A stretch of 51,740 nucleotides of DNA, from NCBI GenBank assembly GCA_003171255.1, contig PMYK01000041.1, forward strand, positions 57,541 to 109,280. Reading direction: 5' to 3'. This DNA comes from Chloroflexota bacterium (GTDB lineage: Bacteria > Chloroflexota > Limnocylindria > Limnocylindrales > CSP1-4). The notes below the pieces were generated by a model. That model was not told the DNA's origin. It was given only the letters and a program-made list of their open reading frames with translations, and searched no databases. Shown piece by piece: positions 17,465 to 28,620 of the stretch. Position 1 is the stretch's first letter. Every line of letters starts with the position of its first letter. The position numbers and the translations under genes are program-made.

Positions 17465-17812
17465 TCAGCCGGGAGGCCAGCTCATGTGGCGGCCGCCGAG
17501 CAAGTGGACGTGAAGGTGGTCGACGGTCTGGCCGCCGTTGCGGCCGACGTTGACGACCAGCCTGTAGCCGTCCTCCGCGATCCCTTCCCGGGTCGCCAGC
17601 TCAGTCCCGACGGCGCAGATCTTGCCGATCAGATCGTGATCCTTCGCGGTGACATCGCGGACCGAAGCGATGTGCTTTCGCGACAGGAGAAGGATGTGCG
17701 TTGGTGCCTGCGGGGAGATGTCGCGGATCGCGACCACCGAGTCGTCGGCGTAGATCTGGGCCGAGGGCAGCTCGCCCGCAACGATGCGGCAGAACAGGCA
17801 GTCGGACGGCAT
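17465..17812 (-). CDS. HIT-family nucleotide hydrolase (HINT-like)
   Basis: A 115-residue histidine-triad protein, the usual length of HinT phosphoramidases that hydrolyse AMP-linked substrates. The triad is HLHVHLLGGRH with His99, His101 and His103. CLFCRI near the start (Cys5, Cys8) plus downstream His is the zinc site seen in many bacterial HIT proteins. The ATG follows GGGAG by 6-7 nt. It is transcribed towards the acyl-CoA synthetase, with no evident operon partner. Confidence 0.95.
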   Translation of the reverse strand: MPSDCLFCRIVAGELPSAQIYADDSVVAIRDISPQAPTHILLLSRKHIASVRDVTAKDHDLIGKICAVGTELATREGIAEDGYRLVVNVGRNGGQTVDHLHVHLLGGRHMSWPPG

Positions 17813-18072
17813 TGCGCGCTCCCTGATGCTCTCTGAGGGCGGCCCATGATGGCTGCGTCGATCTTGCTACTTGCGAGCCGGCTTCGCCAGGGGTTCGTAC
17901 GCAGGCCGTCTGACCATGCAGGCCGATCGCCGCCGGGTGGACCGCCAGCAAACGCCCCGGAGGTTCGGTCGCGGGCCGGCGGCTCGATCGACTCGGCCGG
18001 TGGATTGGACGAGTTCGCGGTGCATGGCGATCTAGAATTGGGGCCAGGAGGCGACGCTTTGGACGCCCGAGG
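17813..18072. other. Intergenic region between divergent HIT and BNR genes
   Basis: 260 bases with no supported gene. A TAGAAT at about 18035 on the plus strand could serve as -10 for the BNR-repeat gene, but no matching -35 was found. Confidence 0.3.
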
Positions 18073-19518
18073 GTGAAACTCCGCCGCAAGTCGGTTCTGG
18101 CCGCGACCGCGAGCCTGGTTGCAGCTGCCGCATTCGTCGGGTCCGTGCTGCTGGCCATGACCTCGGCCACGGCGGCGATCGCCGCCCCCAGCCCCTCGCG
18201 GTACGCGACCACCACGCCGTCGGCAGTCCGGGCAACCCCAACCGCCACGCTCGATCCTATTCACAGCCCCGGCCAGAGCCCCAGTCCGACTGCCGCCTCG
18301 CCGTCCGTCTCGCCAACTGCCAGGCCCGCGCCGACGGTTCGCGAGTCGCTCGTGGCGCAGGGAACGGAGCCAAGCATCGCGGCCGATCCGTTTCACCCCG
18401 GAGTCGTGGCTATCGTCTCCGAAAACCTCGTCATGACCGCCGAGCGGAGCGGCTGCAGCAGGCCGGCCGTTCGCATCTCCAAGGATGGCGGCGTCACTTG
18501 GGGAGCGGCCGTCTACCCCTGGCGAGCGCAGTGCCAGGACGTCCACTCGGTCCTTGCCTGGGGCCCCGACTCGCGCCTCTGGGTCGGCGACGCAGTGGGC
18601 GCGACCGACGGCGTGGTGGTGTCCGTGACTCACAGCGATGACCTCGGCAAGACCTGGTCGGTGCCCTGGGTGCAGCACTTCACCAATGGCTGGTCCGGAT
18701 GCTTCCCGGCCATCACAGCCGACGACTGGCCCGACAGCCCCAACTTCGGAACGGTCTACGTGGCCTACAACTGGCTGCCCGACAACTTCGGACCTGCCGT
18801 CGCGGTCATAGCATCCCGGGACGGCGACAACTGGGTCCACACCGAAGTGACCCTGGACTCGCTGCCCGACTACCCGTATTCCTGGCGGATCGGATATCGA
18901 ATCCAGGCCGCGCCCGACGGCACGGCGCTTGTTTCGTTCTACGAGAGCAACCTCAGGCTCTGGAACCCCGCCAACATGCTCGATGAGGGTCCCGCGACGA
19001 ACATCGGACGGATGGGCTTCGAGGTCGCCCGGGTGCACTTCGAAGGCAAGAGCCTGTCGGTCGACAAACCCTACTGGGCTGCGAACGTCGACCACACCGA
19101 AGCCCAATGGCAATCGGCGCTCGCGATCGACGACTCCGGACAGGCATGGCTCGTAGTCGAGACCAATGACCACATCGCCCTTGGCCGGCTCGACGGGCGG
19201 TGGCGGGAGTTCTCGGTCAGCGGCCAGAGCAGCTTCAAGCCCTCGCTCGCCATAAGCGGTCGGACCATCTTCGTCGGGTGGCATGCCTCGGACGACGATG
19301 GCATGGTTCGGACCTATTACACCCTGAGCTACGACGGTGGCCAGACGTTCTCGCCGCCGGCCCTGATCAGTGCCGTCGCGTGGAATCCGCGATCTGCGGA
19401 CGTCATGAACGGCGTCGGCTTGCGCGAGAATGCCGACTTCGGCGGCGGGGTCGTCTACTACGCCTACGGCGACGCGCGATCTGGCCTCGCCATCTACATG
19501 GCGGCGATCAAGCCCTGA
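18073..19518 (+). CDS. Secreted BNR/sialidase-fold protein with Asp-boxes
   Basis: A 481-residue exported protein of unknown substrate. The N-terminus has basic residues and a hydrophobic stretch (about 8-36, ending in Ala-rich sequence) suited to a signal peptide or membrane anchor, followed by a Pro/Ser/Thr linker to about residue 92. The rest looks like a six-bladed propeller with Asp-box repeats: SKDGGVTW (136-143), SDDLGKTW (188-195) and SYDGGQTF (419-426). The arginine triad and catalytic residues of true sialidases were not identified, so a glycosidase activity should not be assumed; photosystem-stability-type or exo-alpha-sialidase-like annotations are both possible. The start is GTG with GAGG adjacent, so the initiation site is only fairly sure. 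Confidence 0.8.
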   Translation: MKLRRKSVLAATASLVAAAAFVGSVLLAMTSATAAIAAPSPSRYATTTPSAVRATPTATLDPIHSPGQSPSPTAASPSVSPTARPAPTVRESLVAQGTEPSIAADPFHPGVVAIVSENLVMTAERSGCSRPAVRISKDGGVTWGAAVYPWRAQCQDVHSVLAWGPDSRLWVGDAVGATDGVVVSVTHSDDLGKTWSVPWVQHFTNGWSGCFPAITADDWPDSPNFGTVYVAYNWLPDNFGPAVAVIASRDGDNWVHTEVTLDSLPDYPYSWRIGYRIQAAPDGTALVSFYESNLRLWNPANMLDEGPATNIGRMGFEVARVHFEGKSLSVDKPYWAANVDHTEAQWQSALAIDDSGQAWLVVETNDHIALGRLDGRWREFSVSGQSSFKPSLAISGRTIFVGWHASDDDGMVRTYYTLSYDGGQTFSPPALISAVAWNPRSADVMNGVGLRENADFGGGVVYYAYGDARSGLAIYMAAIKP

Positions 19519-19521
19519 GCC

Positions 19522-19559
19522 GTGCCGGGAGCGGTGCCGAGGGGCTCGCACCCGGGCAC
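19522..19559. terminator. Imperfect GC-rich hairpin between convergent genes
   Basis: GTGCCGGG (19522-19529) can pair with CCCGGGCAC (19551-19559) with one bulge. It lies right after the BNR gene stop and before the prmA stop on the other strand, so it could end transcription from both sides. There is no T-run. Confidence 0.4.
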
Positions 19560-19587
19560 AGGTCGCCCGGCGAGAGCAGCGCTGACG

Positions 19588-20634
19588 CTAGACCGCGATC
19601 GCCTCGAGAGCCACCCAGTCCTCTTCGGCCCAGCGACGGCCCAGCCGCAGCCCCGCGGCCTCGAAGGCAGCACACACGTCACCCTCTCGGTCGCGGAAGA
19701 TGCCCGAGGCGAGGATCCGGCCACCCGGCGTCAGCTCGGCGCGGAGCGGCCCCGCAAGCTGGACCAGCAGCGATGCAATCAGGTTGGCCAGGACCAGATC
19801 GAAAGGGCCCTCGCCGGTTGGGACGCTGCCCTGGCGAACACCAAGCTTGCGCGTTTGAGCGTTGCGTCGGGCGTTGGCAACGGTCGCCTCGACCGCGATC
19901 GGGTCCGTGTCCACGGCCAGGATTTCTCGGGCGCCAAGCTTCGCGGCGGCTATGGCGAGGATGCCGGACCCGCAGCCTACGTCGACGACGCGGGCGGTGC
20001 CGCCCCGGCCCAGGCCCCGCGCCAGAAGCCCCTCGTCGGCGAGGATTTCGAGGGCCCCGAGGCACAGCCGCGTGGTTGGGTGAAGGCCCGTCCCGAAGGC
20101 CATGCCCGGGTCCAGTGACAGGACCACGTCGTCGGGGTGCTTGGTATGGCGCCGCCAGGTCGGCCGTATCACCAGCCGCCGACCCACCCGCAGCACCGGG
20201 AAGTGGCTCTTCCACGACTCGGCCCAATCGTCCTCGTGGACCAGACGCGTCTGCAGGTCGCCGATCGGACGCAGCCCAAACGCCTGCAGGTGTCCCAGCG
20301 CAGTGGTCGCATCCCATATCGCAGACTCGACCGCCGCCGGATCGAGGCCGGGCAGATAGGCCCGCACGATCGCCGGCTTGGTTCGGTCGACGACGGCGCC
20401 GAGCCCTTCGTCGATCAGCCCGAAGCCCGGCTCGACGCTGGTGCCGCCTGGCGCGAAGCGGGTCAGTATCTCGCTGACTGCCTCAACGGCCTCGATGTCG
20501 GCCGCCACCGACAGCTCGACCCAGACGCCGGGCCCCAGCGCGCCGAGATCGGCCGCGACGGCGTCGGGCTGTGCGACGCCCACGGGCTCGCCGCCGATCG
20601 GTGACCCGCCGTCCGTCCCCCTAGCCGAGGGCAT
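19588..20634 (-). CDS. prmA: Ribosomal protein L11 methyltransferase
   Basis: SAM-dependent enzyme that trimethylates ribosomal protein L11; 348 residues, slightly longer than usual because of an N-terminal extension. LDPGMAFGTGLHPTTRLCL (about 174-192), SAM-binding VVDVGCGSGILAIAAAKLGA (about 216-235) and VLANLIASLL are hallmark blocks. The ATG at 20634 lies within the last codons of dnaJ (14-nt overlap), so the two are translationally coupled; a GTG slightly downstream is an alternative start. The dnaJ-prmA pair is a recurrent neighbourhood in many bacteria. Confidence 0.95.
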   Translation of the reverse strand: MPSARGTDGGSPIGGEPVGVAQPDAVAADLGALGPGVWVELSVAADIEAVEAVSEILTRFAPGGTSVEPGFGLIDEGLGAVVDRTKPAIVRAYLPGLDPAAVESAIWDATTALGHLQAFGLRPIGDLQTRLVHEDDWAESWKSHFPVLRVGRRLVIRPTWRRHTKHPDDVVLSLDPGMAFGTGLHPTTRLCLGALEILADEGLLARGLGRGGTARVVDVGCGSGILAIAAAKLGAREILAVDTDPIAVEATVANARRNAQTRKLGVRQGSVPTGEGPFDLVLANLIASLLVQLAGPLRAELTPGGRILASGIFRDREGDVCAAFEAAGLRLGRRWAEEDWVALEAIAV

Positions 20635-21748
20635 CTTTCATCCGATCGATGATCCCGCCTGTGAGCACGGTCTCGCCCGACTCCGCCGCCAGTTCCTCGA
20701 GCAGCTGACGCCCGCGTTTCGAGAGCTTCGTCGGGACGTTCACGTGGACCATGACGTGCAGATCGCCGCGGGTGCCCGGCCGTCGCAGGTGAGGGACGCC
20801 TCGACCCCGAAGCCGGATCTCGGTGCCCGGCTGAGTCCCCCCACGAACCTCCAGCTCTTCGTCGCCCTCGATGGTCGGGATTCGAGTCCGAGTCCCGAGG
20901 GCGGCCTGCGCGATCGAAAGCTGCAGGTCGTAGAAGATCTCCGTTCCATCGCGGCGCAGGAAGGCGTGGGGAGTCACGTGCACGGCCACGTACAGGTTGC
21001 CGGCCGGACCGCCGCGCGGACCGGCCTCGCCCTCGCCGGAGAGTCGGATCTGGTGGCCCTCGTCGATGCCGGCGGGAATGGTGACGCGGATCTTCTTGCG
21101 GCGCTGGGTGCGCCCGTCGCCGCGGCACGCCTGGCAGGGCGAGTCGACGACGCGACCCTCACCATTGCAGCGGGTGCAAGCCGTTACGTTCACCATCTGC
21201 CCGAGCATCGTCTGGCGGACGCTCCGGACCTCGCCGCGGCCTCCGCAAGCGGAACATGCCACTTGCGAGCTGCCGGGCGCGGCCCCGGTTCCGGAGCAGG
21301 TCGCGCAGCGGTCGAGCAGGTCGAACTCGATCTCCTTCTCGATGCCTCGGACCGCCTCCTCGAACACGATCCGGAGGTCGTAGCGCAAGTCCGAGCCGGA
21401 CTGGCGCCGGCCTCCCCGACGGGCGCCCGTGGCGGCACCGCCCATGCCCGCGAAAAAGGCATCGAACAGATCCCCGAACCCAGCGAACCCCTCGCCGAAG
21501 GGCGAGCCTGCCCCGCCCATGTCGTGGAGGCCAGCCCGGCCGACCATGTCGTACACCTGCCGCCGCTGCGGATCGGACAGGACCTGGTACGCCTCGTTGA
21601 TCTCCTTGAACTTATCGCCGGCGCCGGCCTCAGTGCTGACGTCGGGGTGCCACTGCTGAGCGAGCTTGCGGAAAGCGCGCTTGATGTCCGCGTCGGACGC
21701 ATTGCGGTCCACGCCCAGGATCTCGTAGAAGCTGCGCTCGGTTGCCAT
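20621..21748 (-). CDS. dnaJ: Chaperone DnaJ
   Basis: Cytosolic Hsp40 co-chaperone of DnaK; 375 residues, full length. The J domain is at the N-terminus with ATERSFYEILGVDRNASD and the HPD tripeptide in LAQQWHPDV. A Gly/Phe-rich region (GSPFGEGFAGFGDLF) follows, then a zinc region with four CxxCxGxG motifs: CATCSGTG, CSACGGRG, CTRCNGEG and CQACRGDG. The C-terminal substrate-binding domains end in EETVLTGGIIDRMKDALG-like sequence. Unlike hrcA-grpE-dnaK, which lie at 26-29.7 kb, dnaJ is separate, and I saw no CIRCE in front of it. The ATG has a weak Shine-Dalgarno. Its 3' end overlaps prmA. Confidence 0.97.
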   Translation of the reverse strand: MATERSFYEILGVDRNASDADIKRAFRKLAQQWHPDVSTEAGAGDKFKEINEAYQVLSDPQRRQVYDMVGRAGLHDMGGAGSPFGEGFAGFGDLFDAFFAGMGGAATGARRGGRRQSGSDLRYDLRIVFEEAVRGIEKEIEFDLLDRCATCSGTGAAPGSSQVACSACGGRGEVRSVRQTMLGQMVNVTACTRCNGEGRVVDSPCQACRGDGRTQRRKKIRVTIPAGIDEGHQIRLSGEGEAGPRGGPAGNLYVAVHVTPHAFLRRDGTEIFYDLQLSIAQAALGTRTRIPTIEGDEELEVRGGTQPGTEIRLRGRGVPHLRRPGTRGDLHVMVHVNVPTKLSKRGRQLLEELAAESGETVLTGGIIDRMKDALG

Positions 21749-21836
21749 CTGGTTGAGAAGGATACGAGACGAGCGAGCTGGGCACGTTCCGGCACCGGCA
21801 CGATCCCGCGGCGCCGGCCAGTCGGCGGCAGTCGCC

Positions 21837-22646
21837 CTATGACTGGAGCAGTTTGCCCAAGCGACGCGAGGTGATGGCCAGTCCAATCAACCCCATGGCC
21901 ACCAGGTAGGCCAGGTCGATCAGCAGCGTGGCATCGGGCGTGCCGGTGGTCAGGGCCCGGATGAGATGGACGCCCCGATACAGCGGCGTCGCCTGAACGA
22001 ACGCCTGGAGCGCCGGTGGATAGCCGTCGATCGGGTAGAACGTGCCCGAGAACAGGAACATCGGCATGATCGCCAGCTGCATGAAGTCAAAGTCGCGCCA
22101 GTGCCGGACGAACGTGGTGGCGGCCAGGCCCGCCCCGGCGAAGCCGAAGCCGACGACCATTGCCGCCGGGAAGGCGAGCAGCCCGAGCGGCGAGCTCACC
22201 AGCCGGAAGCCGGCCAGGCCAAGAACCACGATCACCGCCAGGAACCCGACGGCGTACAGGCTGCCACGTAGCAGGGCCCACATGACCTCGCCCCGAGCGA
22301 TGTCGTTGAGCGACATCGGCGTCGCGATGATCGCGTCGTAGAGCTTCGCGTACTTGAGCTTGAAGAAGAAGTTGTTCGAGGTCTCGTAGATCGCGCCGTT
22401 CATCGCCGAGCTGGCGAGCAGCGCGGGCGCCACGAACACCACGTAGGGAACGCTGCTGCCGTCCGCGAGCGGGACGTTGCCGATCAGCGCGCCTACCCCG
22501 AAGCCCATCGAGAAGAGGTAGAAGAGCGGCTCGAAGAAGCCCGAGAAAATGACCATGAAGGTCCGCCGGTAGACGAGCAGGTTGCGCTCGACCAGTCGTG
22601 TGGGGCGGGCGAGGGCGAGCGGTGGTGCGATCCGGATGGTCAGCAT
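21837..22646 (-). CDS. ABC-2 type transporter permease
   Basis: A 269-residue inner-membrane protein of the ABC-2 (NodJ/DrrB-like) family with about six transmembrane segments. The segment MPMFLFSGTFYPIDGYPPALQAFVQATPLYRGVHLIRAL is the characteristic C-terminal ABC-2 region with its FSGTFYP. It starts immediately after the stop of the previous permease (TAG then ATG), so the two are co-translated and probably form a heterodimer served by the ATPase gene upstream. Such exporters move drugs, lipids or polysaccharides; the substrate is not evident. Confidence 0.93.
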   Translation of the reverse strand: MLTIRIAPPLALARPTRLVERNLLVYRRTFMVIFSGFFEPLFYLFSMGFGVGALIGNVPLADGSSVPYVVFVAPALLASSAMNGAIYETSNNFFFKLKYAKLYDAIIATPMSLNDIARGEVMWALLRGSLYAVGFLAVIVVLGLAGFRLVSSPLGLLAFPAAMVVGFGFAGAGLAATTFVRHWRDFDFMQLAIMPMFLFSGTFYPIDGYPPALQAFVQATPLYRGVHLIRALTTGTPDATLLIDLAYLVAMGLIGLAITSRRLGKLLQS

Positions 22647-23459
22647 CTAGACGACCAGCCTGCGTCGGAAGGTGATCCGTCCGGCCCACAGACCGGCGAG
22701 GGCGACGGCGACCAGAGCCGCGACGTGAACCGTCAGACCGACTGGATCCACCTGTCCGAGAGCGAGCGACCGGGCCGCCGCGACGCCGTGATAGAGAGGC
22801 GTGATCCAGGCCAGCGGCTGCAGGAAGAGCGGCAGCCTCTCGATCGGGAAGAACGTGCCCGAGAACAGGAACATTGGGGTGATGCCGAACCGAAACAGGG
22901 CGGTGAAGCCCCCATCTCCGGTCTGCGTGGCGGCGAAGGCCATGATTGGGGCGGCGAAGGCGAGGGCCGTCAGGACTGCAACTGGGACCGCCAGCACCAC
23001 GAGCGGCGATGCGGCCGCGCCCAGCAGGACGATGACCACCAGGAAGAGCACGGACAGGAGCGTCGCCCGAAATCCGATCCACATGAGATCGCCGACGAGC
23101 AGGTCAAGCGCGCCGATCGGCGTGTTGAGGGCAGCGAAGTAGGTCTTGTCCCAGTGGATCTTGCCCATGATCGGCCAGGCGGCCTCGAAGGCGCCGGCCA
23201 TCATCGCCTGCGTGACGAGCAGTGCGGGAGCGATGTAGTCGAGATACGGCACGCCACCGGGAACGCCGCCGTTGCGATTCACGTACAGCCCAAGACCGAT
23301 GCCCATGGACACGAGGTAGAGGAACGGCTGCGACAGCCCGGACAGCAGATAGCTGTACCAGCCGCGCCGGAAGACGAGCAGATCGTGCTCCAGGACGTGC
23401 AGCGAACGTCGCGAGGCGATCGCTCCGGGTCGTGCCCGGCGCAGGCCCGTGATCGTCAT
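22647..23459 (-). CDS. ABC-2 type transporter permease (partner)
   Basis: A 270-residue paralogue of the following permease. It shares SGLSQPFLYLVSMGIGLG near the N-terminus and ITPMFLFSGTFFPIERLPLFLQPLAWITPLYHGV near the C-terminus. Its ATG (23457-23459) overlaps the ATPase stop by one base, so translation is coupled. I used this ATG rather than a much longer frame upstream, which only mirrors the ATPase gene. ATPase plus two unlike permeases make a complete exporter. Confidence 0.93.
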   Translation of the reverse strand: MTITGLRRARPGAIASRRSLHVLEHDLLVFRRGWYSYLLSGLSQPFLYLVSMGIGLGLYVNRNGGVPGGVPYLDYIAPALLVTQAMMAGAFEAAWPIMGKIHWDKTYFAALNTPIGALDLLVGDLMWIGFRATLLSVLFLVVIVLLGAAASPLVVLAVPVAVLTALAFAAPIMAFAATQTGDGGFTALFRFGITPMFLFSGTFFPIERLPLFLQPLAWITPLYHGVAAARSLALGQVDPVGLTVHVAALVAVALAGLWAGRITFRRRLVV

Positions 23460-24421
23460 CAATCGACCAGGCTGCGGCCGGTGAGGCGGAGGAATACGTC
23501 CTCCAGGGAGCTGCGCCGTACGAGGACGCTGGCCGGACGGAGTCCGCGTTCGTAGGCCGTGGCCGCCGCGGCCTCGCCATCCTCTGTGTAGACCAGCACT
23601 CGATCCGGGAGTTGCTCGATGCGCTCCGCCAGGCCCTCGAGCCGGCCGTCGAGGTACGACGAGTCGTCGGTCTCGTCGTCGGCCCTGCGGAAGCGCAGCT
23701 CGAGCACTTCTCGGGTGACGTACCTGTCGATGAGTTGGCGGGGCGACCCCTCGGCGACGATGCGGGCCTGGTCCATGACCACCAGCCTGTCGCACAGCTG
23801 CTCGGCCTCATCCATGTAGTGGGTGGTCAGACAGAGCGTGACGCCGCGCTGCTTGAGTCGGTACAGCCGATCCCATACGAGGTGGCGGGCCTGAGGATCG
23901 AGACCGGTCGTGGGTTCATCGAGGAGCAGGAGCGAGGGCTCGTTGATGAGCGATCGAGCGATGACCAGGCGGCGCTTCATGCCGCCCGACAGCGGCTCGA
24001 CCCTATCGTCCGAACGCTCGGACAGCTGGACGAACTCCAGCAGCTCCTTCGCTCGTCGTCGAGACTCGGCCCACGACAGGTCGAAGTAGCGACCGTAGGT
24101 CAGGAGGTTCTCCAGAACGCTCAACTCGCTGTCAAGTGTGTCCGCCTGCGGCACAACGCCCAGCCGGGCCCGGATCCGAGCGCCATGCTGGGCCGGATCG
24201 AGTCCGAACACTGTGAGTTCGCCGGAGGTCACGGGCGAGACGGTACCGATCATCCGCATCGTCGAGGTCTTGCCGGCACCGTTCGGGCCAAGGAAGCCGA
24301 AGGCCTCGCCCGGAGCAACATCGAAATCGATTCCGTTAACGGCCGTGAACGAGCCGAAGCACTTCGTCAGACCGCGGGCATGGATGAGCTGCTCAGTGAC
24401 GGGTGGGGTTGTTTCTGGCAC
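23459..24421 (-). CDS. ABC transporter ATP-binding protein (exporter type)
   Basis: A 320-residue ATPase of the DrrA/NodI/CcmA class that powers the two downstream ABC-2 permeases. Walker A GPNGAGKT (about 45-52), signature LSGGM (about 144-148) and Walker B LLLLDEPTTGLDP (about 164-176) are intact, with the switch His in CLTTHYMDEAEQL. The C-terminal ~90 residues form the DUF4162-like extension typical of this class, ending SLEDVFLRLTGR. The start is a GTG at 24421 just after GAGG; spacing is short, so it is a moderate-confidence start. The substrate is unknown. Confidence 0.95.
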   Translation of the reverse strand: MPETTPPVTEQLIHARGLTKCFGSFTAVNGIDFDVAPGEAFGFLGPNGAGKTSTMRMIGTVSPVTSGELTVFGLDPAQHGARIRARLGVVPQADTLDSELSVLENLLTYGRYFDLSWAESRRRAKELLEFVQLSERSDDRVEPLSGGMKRRLVIARSLINEPSLLLLDEPTTGLDPQARHLVWDRLYRLKQRGVTLCLTTHYMDEAEQLCDRLVVMDQARIVAEGSPRQLIDRYVTREVLELRFRRADDETDDSSYLDGRLEGLAERIEQLPDRVLVYTEDGEAAAATAYERGLRPASVLVRRSSLEDVFLRLTGRSLVD

Positions 24422-24462
24422 GCCTCGATGGTACCGCCGGCGGCCTGTGGTGATGTCCGCGG

Positions 24463-24479
24463 CGACGGTCGAACCGTCG
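24463..24479. promoter_or_regulatory. 17-bp palindrome in the divergent region
   Basis: CGACGGT-CGA-ACCGTCG is a perfect 7-bp inverted repeat with a 3-nt centre, located between the divergently transcribed ABC exporter and zinc-ribbon genes. It could be an operator or a small hairpin. No regulator gene is adjacent to link it to. The rest of the 24422-24647 gap holds a possible TATCAT -10 near 24617 for the plus-strand gene. Confidence 0.35.
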
Positions 24480-25960
24480 GCGGGGATCACCCTCGGCGGT
24501 GGCCATGGGCGATCACGCAGCGGCGCGACGCTGACTTGCGCGCTCCGCGGGCACAAACCATCGCGCAGCGGGTCCTGGGACGATCTGGCCGTGGAAATGG
24601 AGGGTGCCGGGGCGCATATCATCGTCGAGTACCAGCAAGGGTGAGGCGTGGAAGAATTCTGGGTCTGTCCGCACTGCCGTTCCCTAAATCGGGCCGGGTC
24701 CGGCAAGTGCTACAGCTGCAAGAACAAGTACGGCAGCAAACCGCGTGAAGACACCGCCAAGAAGGCGGCGGTGGCTCCCGCGCCGGCACCGGCGCGTCCG
24801 ATACCCACTCCGGAACTGGGCTCCAGGCCCGCCCCGGCACCCCACTACACACGACCGGTGGCCCTGGCACCGGCCTCGGCTGGCGCAGGCGCCGTGATCG
24901 GGGCGAGCCATGAACGCCATTCGCTCAACCCAATCTCCGCTATCCGCCGCCGCGCCGCTTGGTGGCTTGCCATGCGCCAGTCCGTCTCTGTCGGCTGGCT
25001 CGGCTACCTGACCACGGTGCTGCTCGCGCTGGTCCTGACCATGGGTACGATCCTGATCCTCCTGGCCATGCCGGCTACCACTCATCTGCTTCAGCATGGA
25101 AACCTGAGCGCGGCCTTGGCTCAGCTGACCACGAGCCAGCATGGACAGCTCCGAATGCTGTCGATCGCTTTGGGGGCCGTCGGAGTCTTGACGCTGCTGT
25201 GCTTCTCCGCCTTCCTCGGCCTGACCACGCACAACGCCACAGGCCTCGGCGCCGACCAGCCGATTCTCACGCCGTATGAAGCCGGAACCTGCTGGGCCGG
25301 ACTGCTCTGGACTCAGGTACGCATCGCTGTGGGGTTGATCGTTCCGGCGGCCCTCATCTGGCGCGGCTTCGCCATACCGGGCCTGGTGGCGGCAATCGTG
25401 GCAATCGAGATCGCCCATCGCCACCTCGAGGACCTGGGCGGGTGGCTGGCCCGGCCGGGCCGGCATCTGCCCGACCTCTACGTGAAGCTCGGCGTCGGTG
25501 GCTCGATCTCGTCGCCTCTGGCCTCGTTCTGGCTGGTTTGCTTCCGTATTGCGAACGTGCTGCTCGTGGTTTGCAGCACCGTGCCGGCTCTCCTGCTGAG
25601 TGCATTCGTGGCACTCGCAATCGCCGATCGAAGCGACGTCGTCATCTGGCAGGCCACGGGCCTCGGACCGGCACAGCTTGGGGTCGCCGTGCTGGCGGTC
25701 GTCGCCCTGGGGTCGTCTGCCCTCTGCGTGGCGTTGCTCGTGCCCGTCACCCTGGGCCTCACGCAGCGCCAGCGGACGCGCAGGACGATGGTTCGAGTCG
25801 GCCGGTCGAGGTCCTGGGTCGCCCGCCCGGGCGAGGGCGGCTACGCTCCAGGATCACCGACTCTCGCGACGCGCTACGCCGAGTACGACGACGAGGACCG
25901 AATCGTCGAGCGGGTTCCATCCTACGGCGACTCCGCGGCCGGATTCCCCGGCCCGGGCGG

Positions 25961-26020
25961 CCCGGGGTTTGGCGGCCCGGGGTTTGGCGGCCCGGGGTTT
26001 GGCGGCCCGCGGTTCGGGGA
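25961..26020 (+). repeat. 15-bp tandem repeat encoding Gly-Pro-Gly-Phe-Gly
   Basis: GCCCGGGGTTTGGCG occurs three times perfectly (25961-26005), followed by one degenerate copy to 26020. It is in frame in the zinc-ribbon gene and gives a GPGFG repeat. Such units expand and contract easily by slippage. Confidence 0.9.
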
Positions 26021-26041
26021 CGCGGTTCAAGGAGCCCCGGA

Positions 26042-27976
<1,935 letters not shown>

Positions 27977-28008
27977 CTATAGGTGCTCCTCGTTTGATCG
28001 GTTCTGTG

Positions 28009-28620
28009 TTAGTTGGCGTGTGAAGTGGTGTCGCCCGATCCGGTCGCGCCTGCGGCAACCGCCACCAGGGCAGGTCGCAGAACTCTGTCTCGGACTCGGT
28101 AGCCGCGCTGAACCTCGGCCACGATTTCGCCGTCTGATCGGCCTGTGGCCGGGACGCTGGCGATCGCCTCGTGTTCGCGCGGGTCGAAGAGTCGGCCGAG
28201 CGCCTCGATCGGAGTCACTCCCTCGCTCTCCAGCAGGGCCCGCAGCTTGCGGTCGAGCAGGACGATCCCCTCGATCCAGGCCACTCCCATGAGCTCGGCG
28301 GGCATTGCTTCGAGCGCCCGATCGAAGTCGTCGGCGAGGGCCAGCAGCTTGCGCAGGACCGACTCGCTGGCCAGTCCGAATTCGCGCTCGCGGTCCTCCG
28401 CCGTGCGTCGCTTGAAGTTGGCGAAGTCGGCCGCGGTGCGCTGGAGCGCGGCCAGGTGCTCGGCCGCGAGGGCCTTTGCCGTTTCGAGCTGGGCCTCGAG
28501 CTCCTCGACCGTCGCGTCGCCCGACGCCGGCCCGGGGTACGGGCTATCGGCGGGCTGACCGGGCCAGTCACCCGCGGCGCCGCGGTGATGAGTTCGGCTG
28601 TGGGTCGGTCGATCAGGCAT
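28009..28620 (-). CDS. grpE: Nucleotide exchange factor GrpE
   Basis: Dimeric co-chaperone that releases ADP from DnaK; 203 residues. A disordered N-terminus leads to a coiled coil (TVEELEAQLETAKALAAEHLAALQRTAADFANFKRRTAEDRE, about 37-78) and the beta-wing domain with VLRPALVAV near the C-terminus. The family signature region is FDPREHEAIASVP and VAEVQRGYRVRDRVLRPA. The start overlaps the hrcA stop by 8 nt. Confidence 0.96.
   Translation of the reverse strand: MPDRPTHSRTHHRGAAGDWPGQPADSPYPGPASGDATVEELEAQLETAKALAAEHLAALQRTAADFANFKRRTAEDREREFGLASESVLRKLLALADDFDRALEAMPAELMGVAWIEGIVLLDRKLRALLESEGVTPIEALGRLFDPREHEAIASVPATGRSDGEIVAEVQRGYRVRDRVLRPALVAVAAGATGSGDTTSHAN

Noticed and set aside
18073-19518. 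Calling the BNR-repeat protein a sialidase
   Set aside because: Asp-boxes are present but the Arg triad and catalytic Tyr/Glu/Asp were not identified, and Asp-boxes occur in many non-sialidase propellers.
17629-19551. A 640-codon open frame on the minus strand opposite the BNR gene
   Set aside because: It is antisense to the signal-peptide-bearing, Asp-box-containing plus-strand gene and has no recognisable motif.
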